From contig NC_134754.1 of assembly GCF_050436995.1 (NCBI RefSeq), forward strand, positions 613,001 through 677,000: 64,000 nucleotides of DNA, given 5' to 3'. Shown one piece after another: positions 29,196-40,437 of the stretch (position 1 is the first letter of the stretch; the number at the start of each line of letters is the position of its first letter). A model generated the notes under the pieces. It did not search any database. It saw nothing but the letters and a program-made list of their open reading frames with translations, and was not told the origin of the DNA. Position numbers and translations under genes: made by a program. This stretch comes from Anticarsia gemmatalis (taxonomy: Eukaryota; Arthropoda; Insecta; Lepidoptera; Erebidae).

Positions 29196-29444
29196 CTAGC
29201 TGACCAGCGCAACTTCGCTTGTATCACATACACATTAGAGAGAAAGAGTGATTTTTTCCCCTGTTTTTGAAACATTTTTTACTGGTACGCTGCTCCTATT
29301 GGTCGTAGCGTGAAGATATATAGCCTTATAGCCTTCCTAGATAAATGGGCTATCTAACACTGAAATAATTTTTCAAATCGTACCAGAAGTTCCTGAGATA
29401 AGCGCGTTCAAACAAACTCTTCAGCTTTATAATATTAGTATTGA
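29196..29444 (-). mobile_element. Short non-autonomous Helitron
   Basis: Minus-strand copy of the same family, from TCAATACTAATATTATAAAG to GCGCTGGTCAGCTAG; 249 bp, slightly diverged 3' hairpin. Confidence 0.85.
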
Positions 29445-30212
29445 TTAAACTTAATAATGATTGTTTGTTATTGCCGGATACCCATAAAAAAGATACATTT
29501 CGAAATTTTCTTGACTTTACTCTCTTTAAACTGAAAAGAAGAATGCATTTGCCTGGATGGTCGAATAGAGTAATAGACTAATAATCCCATGGAAATTGGG
29601 AACCTTGTGGTGGAGGAGAAAGATTAGGAAGGTTGACCCTGCTACCATATGGGATTCATAGCATGGAAGAGAGAGAATACTGGGAACTTATTACCCATTT
29701 AAGATCTTCAAGACAATATCCTCACTTAATTTTCCTTATACAAAAAGCATTTGACAAATGTTTTATTTTTGTTAACTATGTTTTTTATTCAAATGACGCA
29801 ACAAATCCATGGTATTTGCCTACGTGAGGGCATGCAGCTATTATCATTATACCAATCATTAAATTAACTAAAATACACTAAAACAGTTCAAGCTATTCTC
29901 AGTGGATGCATTAACGACCGGTTTATGGATTTAATAGAATTTGTTGAGGACGTCGGCAAAGTCACGTAGGCAAAGATGTCGTTATAGTGTTTTGGGGACC
30001 AATGCCCGTATTTTTTGTTACAATATTAGTTAACCGAGATCAGAATAATGTGCGTGCATGAATAATTACTATTGATATACGTGAACATTGAAGAAAAATC
30101 TTTAAATAAGTACAAAAAAACATATTTTTTATCAATTATAATTAGTTATTTTCAATATTATCTAAAGTAGTTCCAATGCCACGTATTATTTAAATCCACC
30201 CTGTATAGTAAA

Positions 30213-30331
30213 GATAAATAAAACAACGCCATCTATAGCGTTACTCAAGAACTTAACGTGATTACTGAATCACGTTGAAAGTCAACTCGATACAGCGATT
30301 GAATCAAGCATTCGCTGACAGATGGCGTTAA
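30213..30331. repeat. Small inverted-repeat element
   Basis: Ends AACGCCATCTATAGCG and CGCTGACAGATGGCGTT are near-complements; an inner hairpin AACGTGAT/ATCACGTT is also present. Confidence 0.5.
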
Positions 30332-30819
30332 TTTTTGTTAGGAAAATTAAATTCAAACCAGTTATTTTTTGTGACATGTAAGTAATTATAATATGTTAAA
30401 AAAGTGTTTTTGTAGGAAAACAGAAATAATGGTTTTATAAATAATAGCAATCGAAAAAATTGGTATGTTTGATATTGTTTACCTAAGTTTGTCTCACACA
30501 AAAAAACATGACAATATATGTCAATATATGCTTTTTGTTTATGTGATAAAAATAACAACGAAATTCTCGGTATTATAAGTTTTTCCTCAAAACAATTTCG
30601 AGAATCGAACTGATGAGGTGTTTGTAAACAAACCTCCTCATTTAACACGTACATGCATAAAACTGTTGTCTCAGCTTTTAATAGTCGATTAAAACGTTTA
30701 GTTTTGACCACAGAGATATATTGATAATGTTGTGGTTTTACTTTATACATACTCTTAAATGACGCATGCTCGTGGTTTAGTAGTGGGCCTTTTTTAATAG
30801 TACTGGCCGTTTTGAAGAT

Positions 30820-31395
30820 GTTTTTTTTAAAGACAGCTCCCGCACTAAGAATTGCCCTTGTGTCGCGTAGACTTTTACAAACATACAAACAACGGACACA
30901 AAGCACAATCAGGCCCGAAACAATTAGAGAGGCAAATTAGAGAGGAAACACGAAGAAAAGATTTTAAAAGTCAAATCAATCCACAGCTAGAAATTGTGAA
31001 ACACAGCCCAATATCAGGCTATTCAATTATTTAATAGGTTGCCTGAAGATCTTAAATGTGACTTGTACTTGGGGTCTTTCAAAACTAAATTAAAGAAATA
31101 TTTAATTACAAAATGCATTTATTCAATAAATGATTTGTAAAAAAAAGACCTTTTATGATTTTCTATACTTATTTGTTGTGATTGTTTATATTGTTATGAC
31201 ATGTTAGTTATTAAGAATTTAATGTTATTGTATTCGGGTTTATTTGATACTCCAATTGTGCACAATATTCAGATACAATGTAAATTGTTTTTATGAATAA
31301 ATGACTATGACTATTATATTATTTGTGGATTGCACAAATAATTGCTCCGTGTGGGAATCGATCGAACTAAACCACTGCGCCACAGAGGCAGTCAG
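30820..31395 (-). mobile_element. SINE B split by a LINE insertion
   Basis: The minus-strand tail half lies at 30820-30928 (AAGACAGCTCCCGCACTAAG on the plus strand) and the head half at 31318-31395 (CTGCCTCTGTGGCGCAGTGG on the minus strand). The join GAAACAATT...ATTTGTGGAT is continuous in the intact SINE B at 32901, which shows an insertion between them. Confidence 0.75.
30929..31317 (+). mobile_element. 5'-truncated LINE inserted in SINE B
   Basis: The last 47 codons of a reverse transcriptase (31000-31140) read through FNRLPEDLKCDLYLGSFKTK to SINDL and TAA, the typical C-terminus of Jockey/CR1-like non-LTR elements. A 3' UTR with AATAAATGACTATGAC follows. The frame is disrupted or absent upstream. 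Confidence 0.75.
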
Positions 31396-31977
31396 TTGTG
31401 AAAATTAATAAAATTATTATTTTTAATAATTGAATTGTATTTTCATAATGTTTTGTATACTATCTAGGGGCCTGTACGACAAAATGTATCAATGTGTGAA
31501 GCAATAGAAGTTTGTAGGGGTCGTAGTAATTTGTGTTCTTTGGTCTCTGCCTACCCGCACGTTCCTATTCCAGACGAGATTTTATGTTTATTAGATCTTA
31601 ATAAATTCAGTTCTATAAATAAACTTATAATGGTCATCGGTTATTTAACTTGAAGCTTTAAAATAACATCATATTAAATCTAGATTCTAGACTAATCTAT
31701 TCTATTTATGTAAATCTGTTTTCCAATATCCGTATTCTGGAAATGATAATGATGATGAGTAATAAATCTTAATAATACTTTGATTGATTGATATTAATAG
31801 CTCAGTTACTGATCGAAGGTATTTTGTTTCGTACGTGGGAAAAAACCTATTAAATAGTTTAGTAGTAGTACTATTACGTGACGCATCTAAATGACACATC
31901 CAAAACGAAGTCAAGTAAGTATCAACGAAATTAGGATATTAACAGTATATCACACACATGATCCTTTTCTTATAATA

Positions 31978-32148
31978 TTAGGTCGGGGAAAAAGTCTTTT
32001 CACATTATGGTATGTTTGAACTTGTAATAAAATCCACAGTACCACACGAGCTCACTGAAAGAAAATGATCCGTGTACTCATTTGTGATTCTTGAAACCAA
32101 AGAGATTTTATTATGCGATGATGCGAAAAGACTTTTTCCCCGTCCTAA
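31978..32148. mobile_element. mariner-type MITE, 171 bp
   Basis: Ends TTAGGTCGGGGAAAAAGTCT and AGACTTTTTCCCCGTCCTAA are inverted, and the element is flanked by TA on each side, the target duplication used by Tc1/mariner transposases. No transposase inside. Confidence 0.88.
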
Positions 32149-32267
32149 TAGAATCGATTCAGCATTCAGCTTACATGACAAAGTCACTAACCATTTTAGT
32201 TTTCAATATAAGATTTTTTGCTAATTATTATACGGTACAGTTAATTGGAAAACATAAATGACAAGCT

Positions 32268-32340
32268 CACAAGACCTAACCCCTCGGGTTTACGGGAGGA
32301 AACCCTTGCCCACTGGCACAAAAATGGGTTAAATTTTTAC
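32268..32340 (+). mobile_element. SINE A tail fragment
   Basis: GACCTAACCCCTCGGGTTTA, then GGGAGGAAACCCTTGCCCAC and a final ATGGGTTAAATT, as in full copies read on the same strand. Confidence 0.65.
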
Positions 32341-32900
32341 AATTTATAATAATTACTACATCCGGCGAACTTGAAAGACAGCCGATTCCCTTTCTTTTAA
32401 AAATTTCCAACTTTTGTCTCCGTAAGAACCGCGTCTTTGTACTTAAAGGAATATTCTAAAAAAAATATTAGGCAAATCGGTTTCATCTGCTCTCGAGATT
32501 CACGCTTAGCAACACTCTAAGCGGTTCATTTTTATATTACAGAAGATATGGTAGAAGTAACTATATATTATAGATAAGTAGTATCTTAGCGTGTACCATC
32601 GTCATTATGATGTAAGTAATTGATGCTTTAATAATGCCGACTGTTTACAAATGCTTCATTAAATACACTCCGTTATTTTGATTGGAAACGTGAGAAAATA
32701 TCCAGTAATTTTAAGTACTATATAACAATTCAATTGTGAACTTCTATGAAAAATTACGACTTTGGACTGTACATACCTACCTACTTATAACATCTTTTTA
32801 TCTCGCCCTTAACATCCAATTTTCCTCTTCACAACAAAATATTTTTTATATTTGGATCGTACGTACGTATGTTCGCAATAATCTACGTACTAAATTTGTC

Positions 32901-33125
32901 TGCCTCCGTGGCTCAGTGGTTTAGGTCGCCACGCCGATACCACTATGTCGGGAGGTCGTGGGTTCGATTCCCACACGGGACAATTATTTGTGCGATCCAC
33001 AAATAATTGTTTCGGGTCTGGTTGTGCTTTGTGTCCGTTGTTTGTATGTTTGTAAAAGTCCCCGCGACACAAGAGCAATTCTTAGTGCGGGAGTTGTCTT
33101 TTAAAAATAAAAAAAAAAAAAAAAA
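32901..33125 (+). mobile_element. SINE B (tRNA-derived), full copy with poly(A)
   Basis: TGCCTCCGTGGCTCAGTGGT (A box) and GGTTCGATTCCCACACGGGA (B box) form a tRNA-like head. A body with GATCCACAAATAATTGTTTC follows, then the CCGCGACACAAGAGCAATTC segment and a 24-base A-rich tail. It is a SINE rather than a tRNA gene because cloverleaf stems are incomplete and a long body follows. Confidence 0.88.
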
Positions 33126-33608
33126 ATCTCAAAAACTTTTGATTCGCTTTGGGAGAGGCTTTCGGTATTATAAATCAAATTCTTCAATTTATTTTCAGTA
33201 ATAGAAAGCTTTATCTTATTTATTGTGATACAGCTTTACTTAATAATAGCAATGCATCAAGATAATCTAATTTTAATTTCATTTTACCAAAGAAATATAG
33301 TCAAAAGAAACCCAAGCAAAGTCGTGTTCAGAAGCTAGTGTTATAAGTATATGCAAAAGACTTATTAATTGTACGCCATCATACTATTATGTAGTTAAAT
33401 ATATTTGTTTATAGCATCGATGTCGGAACTAGGATGTAACTTAAACTGCTATTATTGCAATAATTATATGTTTACTTAACAATGCAAGACATTGTACTAT
33501 TAACGTAAGAAATATAAAATTCTGTCTGTCTGTTTATATGTTCTAACGGGACGCTTAGCAGTCTTACCAACTTTGTTGTTATTTAGCATGGAGATAGTTG
33601 AAGACTAA

Positions 33609-33722
33609 CCCCCGGTTTCTGTATTAAATATAAAATTATTTCTGTTCAATAGCGTTAAAACTCATGCAAAACAACATTATTAAATAGATAAACTACCGCT
33701 AAATGTACTCAGAATCCGGGGG
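33609..33722. mobile_element. CCCCCGG-ended MITE, second copy
   Basis: CCCCCGGTTTCTG start and CTCAGAATCCGGGGG end, flanked by TAA on both sides, a 3-bp duplication as made by PIF/Harbinger-type transposases. The internal arm AATAGATAAACTACCGCTAA matches the copy at 11647. Confidence 0.8.
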
Positions 33723-35101
33723 TAATGGGATCTAATAGTGATATTGTTATGGATAAATGTTAACTTGATATTTTATCCCACCATAGCTACCGAACTGAAT
33801 TTGATGTAATATTATGGTACACAGAAGACTTATTACCTTGACATACTGGTACCAATATAGTCCGACAATTTAATAAAGAGACATAGAATGCATGATTATT
33901 TTTAAGAAGCTGTAAGAAACACGGCACTGCTCAGCTCAGCTGTAGAAATTACTGATGTTCAAAGCTCAGAATTTTGTATAAGTACCTCCACCGGCCACGG
34001 AACTCGTGTTCAAGCCTTTCTACTAAGTTGTTGGACTATAGTAAATTATTTACAACGGGAAATTATTCCACGCAAACGAAATCGGGAAAAGAACTTAGTG
34101 TAGAACAAACTTCGTTTGTGTACTTTAAACGGTTTATTAAAATGTCAATGTCACGAAGAGTTGAGACAAAGTTCACAGGTTACAAGCCTTTTTGAGGAAA
34201 AGTGGCGTTTCTGGTTTGATTTCTTGGTAGAGCTGAGTTTATTTATTTACAGTTTATTTTTTATGGTGCAGGGATGTAGTTTCCAGAGTAATATACAATT
34301 TAATAAAGATATTTTATTTATCTCCGTATGAGTTGTATTTTGCTTATGATTTAGGAATAAAATAAAGAAGAAAACCTTTTTTTGTACAGGTTGAAAAGAC
34401 ATCATTTTTAAACAATGCGATCGTGACATGGAGTCATATAAAAACTGTGTTCATTGTAAGTATTATTAAACTGATACAACAGATTTACAAATTATCCTTT
34501 CATATAATAAAACCGAATAATTCTCAATTTCTTTATGAGAAAATTTTTGTGGGCGCATTTCTTCCATGTTTCATTGCTTAAGAGCTCAATTCTAATTCCT
34601 AGCTCTAAGATTTACCCCACTCATATCTTCCTTAATAAATCAATACCTATATTTTCTTCCTCAAAAATCTGCCCATACAAAATCTATATCAACTGGTACC
34701 CGGAAAGCCGCATGTGTCGATGCGCGCAATTTAACATCGTCCAAATAAGGCTCATTCAAAACTTCCTGATGTTAAAGGTTTAATCTTTCGTCATCACGTG
34801 AATGTTGGTTTTTGTTTATATTTTGAAAATGAGAGTTGATTTAAAACCTTTCTAAGATAATTTATAGAACAAAGAAATATGACTTAAAATAAATTATATA
34901 TTATTATTATTAGTCAGATAATTAAACCTGCCTGTGTGGTGGTTTGAGGAAAATTGAGTAAGAGTGATGATCACTCAACTGAATTCGGGTTTGATTCCTG
35001 GTTAGGAAGTAGGTATAAATAATTATTTGATTAAACGAAGCATAAGTATTACTGACAAACACCCGAGATCATAAAACGTTTTTCTAATCAAATTACCAGG
35101 G

Positions 35102-35265
35102 GGCTATCACTTATCTCAGTTGACAACTATTTGAACCACTATACTGTACATTGTTTTCTCCCTTAGATTATAGTGATTAACACGTTATGTCAAAGCAGCA
35201 ATGTACTGTACAGTGACCATAAATTTGACGTAAACTAGCTGTCAACTGAGATACGTGATAAGCCT
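35102..35265. mobile_element. Inverted-repeat MITE
   Basis: GGCTATCACTTATCTCAGTT with GACAACTA and its inverted partner TAGCTGTCAACTGAGATACG with TGATAAGCC form about 28-bp ends. Partial copy at 15672-15780. Confidence 0.75.
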
Positions 35266-35882
35266 GCAGGAAGTTTTTAGCAGAATATAAAAATTAATAG
35301 TTCTGAAATTTCAGATAGATGTCATAATTGTCATCATATGAAAAAAACATCTACCTTCTACTGTATCATGATAGCGGATGATCTTCGGGCTTATTGCGAC
35401 ACAATAATCAGTTAATTCAGTATAATACTAGTTAAAGTCATCAAATATAAAATACCAGTGTCTAATCACATGCGAACTGGAATCTATATATATAAAAGAA
35501 AGTCGTGTTAGTTACACCACTTATAACTCAAGAACGGCAGAACAAATTTGGCTGAAAATTGGTAGGGAGGTAGCTTAGAGCCAGGAGATGGACATAGGCT
35601 ACTTTTTACCCCGGGAAAATGACTCAATTCCCGAAAAAAAACAGGTGGCGAACGAAGTCGCGAATAATCAATTTTATAATGACATTGAATTAACAAAATT
35701 CCGTTGTCATGGCAACTGTTTTAATGGTGGATATGCCATAACGCGACTTCGTCATCTATATATATAAAAATGAATTGCTGTTCGTTAGTCTCGCTAAAAC
35801 TCAGTCACAAAATACATAGTACATAAAAAACTAAAAAAAACAAATATTTTTAAAATAGAACAACCAACCATATGTCAAATCC

Positions 35883-37752
35883 AATCTGTATTTAATAAAA
35901 ATGCATTTATTGAATAAAGCATGAAGTTTTAAGAATTATTACAATATTATATCTATCTTTGTGGCTACGTGCGCTAGAACTTTCTTTACTTTGGTGATCC
36001 TTTGTGATAGTGACATTCCAAGTAATGTGCTCTTTTTTGTGATAGTGACACTTTACTGCTAAATGAGCAGGAAATTTTCTCAATTTGATTAATTACAATT
36101 TACGATGCCGAGGAGAAGACGACCTGACTTAGGTCGTCCATTTGCGATCCATGAAAGACAACCTACAGTAGTCCATTTGGCAGTCCATTTAGAAAATGGT
36201 CAACGAGTTTATTTTAATGAATCTAACGCGGCAGACAGAGCGGCACATCCACCGTCGACAACATTAACAAGTTTCTTCACAGTCTGTCAAACTAATGATT
36301 TTGCACTGACATGACTAATGAATGCTGACATGCCACGCTATTACACATGGAACGCATCATCGAAATCGTTTCAGCGTCGAAAACAAGGAACACCAGTTGA
36401 AGGACATCCAAATGTATTTGCTTCAGATGCTCTGGGTCGCATCTACACAGTACATCCAAATAACGATGAATGTTATTATTTGCGGTTGTTGTTGGCGAAT
36501 GTTCGTGGTCCGACATCGTTTAAACAACTGAGAACAGTTGATGGACAGCTGTATGCGACTTACCGTGAGGCATGTCAACTATTACATTTACTTGAGAAAG
36601 ATTCGCACTGGGATGATACGCTCAAGGATTCCGTAATATCTTCGTCGCCGCATCAAATTCGTACGTTGTTTGCGATTATCATATCGACATGTTTCCCCTC
36701 GAATCCAAAAGATTTGTGGGTTAAGTATAGAGATGACATGTCTGAGGATGTTTTGCATCGTGTGCGCCGTCAAACTTTGAATCCTACAATACAAATGAAT
36801 GAAGAAATTTACAATGACACATTGATCATGATAGAAGATATGTGTTTATTGATGGCAAATAAAGTATTGTCGTGTTTCTTAATGACAGCACCCAATCGTC
36901 ATATGCACGATGCATTAAACCACGAGTTGCAAAGAGAACATCAGTACGACATTGAAGCATTGGCCGAAACAGTTCGTACAAATGTTCCACAATTAAATCA
37001 ACAACAAAGAATTGCGTACGACACTTTGATAGAAGCTGTGAACAGTGGATCTGGTGGAATTTATTTCCTTGATGCTCCCGGAGGAACCGGAAAAACGTTT
37101 TTAATTTCATTGCCTTTGGCGAGGATCAGATCGCGAAATGATGTTGCTCTAGCGTTGGCTTCATCTGGAATAGCTGCAACTCTGAACCTTAATTTGCAGT
37201 TAAAAGTAGGATCAGTTGTCATCATGCTGCGTAACAATAATCAACCTCGACTATGCAATATTATAATATACGTCATTGAGGCGACAATCATAAAAGGAAA
37301 ATACAAAGGAGAGGATGTCTTGATCCCGCGGATACCGATGATTCGAACGGACTTACCATTCGATTTTAAACGCTTACAATTTCCAGTACGTCTGGCCTTT
37401 CGGATGACCATAAATACATCGCAAGGACAGTCGTTAGAAGTTTGTGGAATCAACTTGGAGTTTCCCTGTTTCGCGCATGGACAATACGTCGCGTGTTCGC
37501 GCGTCGGAAAACCGTCTTCTTTGTTTATTTACGCACCACAAAACAAAACAAAAAATATGGTTTATGAGAAAGCTTTAAATTAATAAACAGACTGTATTTT
37601 AACAGTGTGTGTCTGTGAATATCAAATTTAAACCTTATAAATAGCCAGTATTTCAGGAAAACTCTGTCTTCTAAGTAAGCAACATGATGTATTGAAAATA
37701 ATAATAAAACTTCATGCTTTATTCAATAAATACTTTTTATTAAATACAGATT
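35883..37752. repeat. Subterminal inverted repeats around the helicase gene
   Basis: 35883-35932 and 37706-37752 are inverted copies of about 47 bp, with ends AATCTGTATTTAATAAAAA and TTGAATAAAGCATGAAGTTT, differing at two or three positions. Helitrons normally lack such repeats. Confidence 0.75.
36105..37583 (+). pseudogene. Helitron RepHel (Pif1-type helicase), deleted and interrupted
   Basis: A single frame runs from ATG 36105 to TAA 37583 with one in-frame TGA at 36312-36314. The N-terminal Rep nuclease domain is absent: a basic MPRRRRPDLGRP start runs straight into the post-Rep linker (VVHLAVHLENGQRVYFNE). After the stop comes PRYYTWNASSKSFQRRKQG, then the helicase: YFLDAPGGTGKTF is the Walker A motif and ALASSGIAATL motif Ia. 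The protein then jumps directly to LQLKVGSVVIMLRN and RMTINTSQGQSLEVCGINLE (motif V region) and YVACSRV (motif VI), so the Walker B and middle motifs are deleted. It cannot make a working RepHel. Rolling-circle Helitron origin is clear. Confidence 0.9.
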
Positions 37753-38040
37753 CGATTTGTTTGTTTTAAAATCATTTTATACAAAAGATTAGGTCTTTTA
37801 TTTATCGATGAGGCAGTACGAAGTCTGCCGGGTCAGCTACAGAAGAAAGCGTGAGCGGAGCTGCGCGGGTCAGCTAGTATTAATTATAAATCAATAAAAT
37901 TCCACGACTTTGCTCACGACTGCACTTTGACGTGCATTCTGTCAAATAGACAAGTGTGAGAGCGTTTGTATTCGACTGGGTTCGATACATTTGGTAACAA
38001 AATACTTATACATCATTTTAGTACTAATATTAGATCAGAT

Positions 38041-38291
38041 GGAGGCGCCCATAGCCAGTTGCGCTCACCGGTCGGTAAACGATCTGTGGGTTAAGCAACC
38101 ATTGGCGCGGTCATTCCATAGATGGGTGACCGCATAGTGGTATTTGAACTGGGCGTCTCCGTGCTTCGGAGGGCACGTTAAAAGTCGGTCCCGGTTGTTG
38201 TCTACTAAGATAACAGTCGTTAAGCCACGTCAAAGGCCTCTCGGGCGGCTTGAACAACTTTGACACTAGGTTGACCACTAACCATACGACG
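38041..38291 (+). mobile_element. 5S-related SINE, copy 1
   Basis: GTGGGTTAAGCAACCATTGG, GCGCGGT and AGATGGGTGACCGC follow the order and spacing of the 5S rRNA internal promoter (A box, intermediate element, C box). The downstream body contains CTCCGTGCTTCGGAGGGCAC and a GCCACGTCAAAGGCCTCTCG segment. Four more copies are in the window. Confidence 0.7.
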
Positions 38292-39689
38292 AACAAACAA
38301 ACAAGTACTAATATTTAGTAGAGAGTTGTGTGCAAGGTTTGCAGCTAAAGTGGTTTACAAAATTCAACATTTTGAATATTAGGGACCCGCTAACTTATGC
38401 AACTGACAATAAAGTACCTTTATCAAACACACCACGTGTTTGATACAGCTACTTTTTTTTGTAAGTAATCAGAATTATTCGAGTTAATCGGGATTAATCA
38501 TGCGTGTTAAGGCTCTCTACTAAGTTGTCGCATTATAGATAAGATGTGAATTAAGGAAAAAAAACGTAATGATCACAGCAAGTGGTGATCTTGATTTCTG
38601 CCTACGTATAAATATCGGAAATAAGTATTATGTATGTAGTATGTAGAGCTTATTATATAAATTAAAGGATGGGTAATATTAATGTTTATTAATAAAATAA
38701 TTACCTTTATGTAATAGTGGGTTTAAAAAACCACCCAAAAGAGAAGAAAGTCATTTCATTAGATCATCATATGTAAATTCAGGTAATTAAATAATTATTT
38801 GAACTGTGAAAAAGGAAAACAAGCAGAATATTTTAAAATCTTTTATCTTAAAAGGAAATCCTATACAAATAAAACCCTAACCTTAATAAATATTTAAAAT
38901 TAATGACGTGAACTGATTTTGAAATCTTTTGAAGGGCGTAAAGGTCAAGGAACTTAATAAATAAATTTAGTGCAGAGTTCAAAATGGAGGATATACATAT
39001 AAAAAAAAAAAAACATACATATAATATGTACATGTTTTACCTTAGACTGTTTCAGTGTTCCGCTGCTGATAAAAGGCCTTTCCTTCCAAATCACTCTATC
39101 AGCGGCAAGCTCCGATTAGTCACACACAAATGTATCCAGGGCTTCCCGCAATTCGTTTGGATGACAGGCTAAGGAAGAAAAATCAAACCTACTTTCATAT
39201 AATTACACCTATTATACGCGTAATTGCAGGCGGATGTATAAGTAACAGTTTTATTCCCGAGTAGCGAGTCTATAGCTATTTACCAAACTCCGAGTGCTAG
39301 AAATAATCTAACATAACTTAGAAAACCCCGAATTGAACTATACCTGAACCGACTCAATTTGCAATCGTCAACATTTCCACCCAGGACAAACAGGCAGTCA
39401 AAAAAATATCTCAAAAACACTCCTTCCTACATTTCCCATCAATCTCGATCAAAAATCACCGTTCTTTTCCTCCTTCCTCTTAACATTAAAGCCATAGTTC
39501 CCATAAGTTCAAGTCTTGTCATCAAGTTCAACGACCGGCGGTCACCTTGAACCTTGACATAAGGCATACAAGTAACCGCACAAAGAAAAATGAGTAAGTC
39601 ATATTGTGGCAAAGACCTTATGTTTGTAATTGCTCTTTGGTATAATAAAAACTTTTATTTTAAGTACAAGTTACTTTTGACTAATACGG

Positions 39690-39755
39690 TGGAGTTAAGA
39701 CCTAACCCCTCGCTTAGGAAGAGATGCCGTGCTCAGCAGTGGGACACTAACAGGT
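39690..39755 (+). mobile_element. SINE A tail fragment
   Basis: GACCTAACCCCTCGCTTAGG and GCTCAGCAGTGGGACACTAA. Confidence 0.6.
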
Positions 39756-40306
39756 TGTATCTATGTTCTACTCACAGAATCCGAGTAGATATCTCATATA
39801 ATATGATATAGTTTTTATTTGTTTGTTCCCACTGGATTATGCTCTAGATATTTTGTCTTCTTCCGAGCTGTTATTTAATTAAAATTAATAATTAATTTTA
39901 ATTTATTTTTATTTAATTTTTGTAATACTGAAAATCTATTAAATAAATTATTCTTTTTAATTTTCAACTATATTGAGTAGTGATAAATAACGAATAAAAG
40001 TTTTACGTTCTTACGAAATTATATAACTTTATCCTAAACGTGACCCATTTTTCAACCTTCTTAAAACCAATCTTCTTTTTTCTAAAACTCTATGTTACGT
40101 TAATCCTGCCTCACGACTGAATAGCTACAAAAAACTACTGTTTAAATGAACTGCTACCTCAACAAATAATTGTAATATCCAAAATCGCACCGGCGTTTTT
40201 CTCCAAGTCCCACGGAACTCCAAAAACTTGACCGGCCTCAACAAAAAGCGGCATTTCTCCTCATTGTTGTGACCACAAGCATCAATTAAATATCACTTGA
40301 CCGCCG

Positions 40307-40314
40307 TATATATT
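40307..40314 (+). promoter_or_regulatory. TATA box of JHBP-like gene 2
   Basis: TATATATT 63 bp before the ATG at 40377, a suitable distance for a start site near 40338-40350 and a short 5' UTR. Confidence 0.55.
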
Positions 40315-40376
40315 GCAAGTGGTGTGTTGCGCGCGCGCATTGCACTGTCATCGACCATTTGTGACGATAAGTAATT

Positions 40377-40437
40377 ATGAAGAGCTTTGTAGTGATTGTT
40401 TGTGTCGTGTTCTGTGGGCTTGCCGACTGTGGACTTG
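40377..40437 (+). CDS. JHBP-like gene 2, exon 1 (signal peptide)
   Basis: 61 nt from ATG to the donor GTAAGC, phase 1. The frame continues into the intron only by chance. Alanine 21 is completed by the first two bases of exon 2. Confidence 0.9.

Larger units (their letters stand above)
35755..37839 (+). mobile_element. Inner Helitron with deleted RepHel gene
   Basis: Starts TCTATATATATAAAAATGAA after an A. It ends with the hairpin GGCAG-TACGAAGT-CTGCC followed by GGGTCAGCTA; the final G is replaced by C in this copy. It carries the helicase remnant 36105-37583 and subterminal inverted repeats. A second Helitron terminator lies 38 bp further on, at 37877. Confidence 0.7.
35483..37877 (+). mobile_element. 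Outer Helitron, interrupted by an inner Helitron
   Basis: Starts TCTATATATATAAAAGAAAG after an A at 35482 and ends GCTGCGCGGGTCAGCTAG at 37877 before a T. Its left 270 bp match the middle of the element at 7156-7717. The inner element occupies 35755 to about 37839. Confidence 0.7.
19333..40306. other. 21-kb spacer between divergent JHBP-like genes 1 and 2
   Basis: No supported host gene. From 24600 on it is packed with SINEs, Helitrons and MITEs, listed separately. The part 19400-24600 is largely unique-looking AT-rich DNA in which I recognise only a SINE fragment at 20870 and a low-complexity tract at 21646. Enhancers of either gene could be here but cannot be seen. Confidence 0.6.

Noticed and set aside
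30328..30906. 192-residue minus-strand frame
   Set aside because: AT-rich with biased composition (Phe, Tyr, Lys, Leu), no domain; its start lies inside a SINE B tail.
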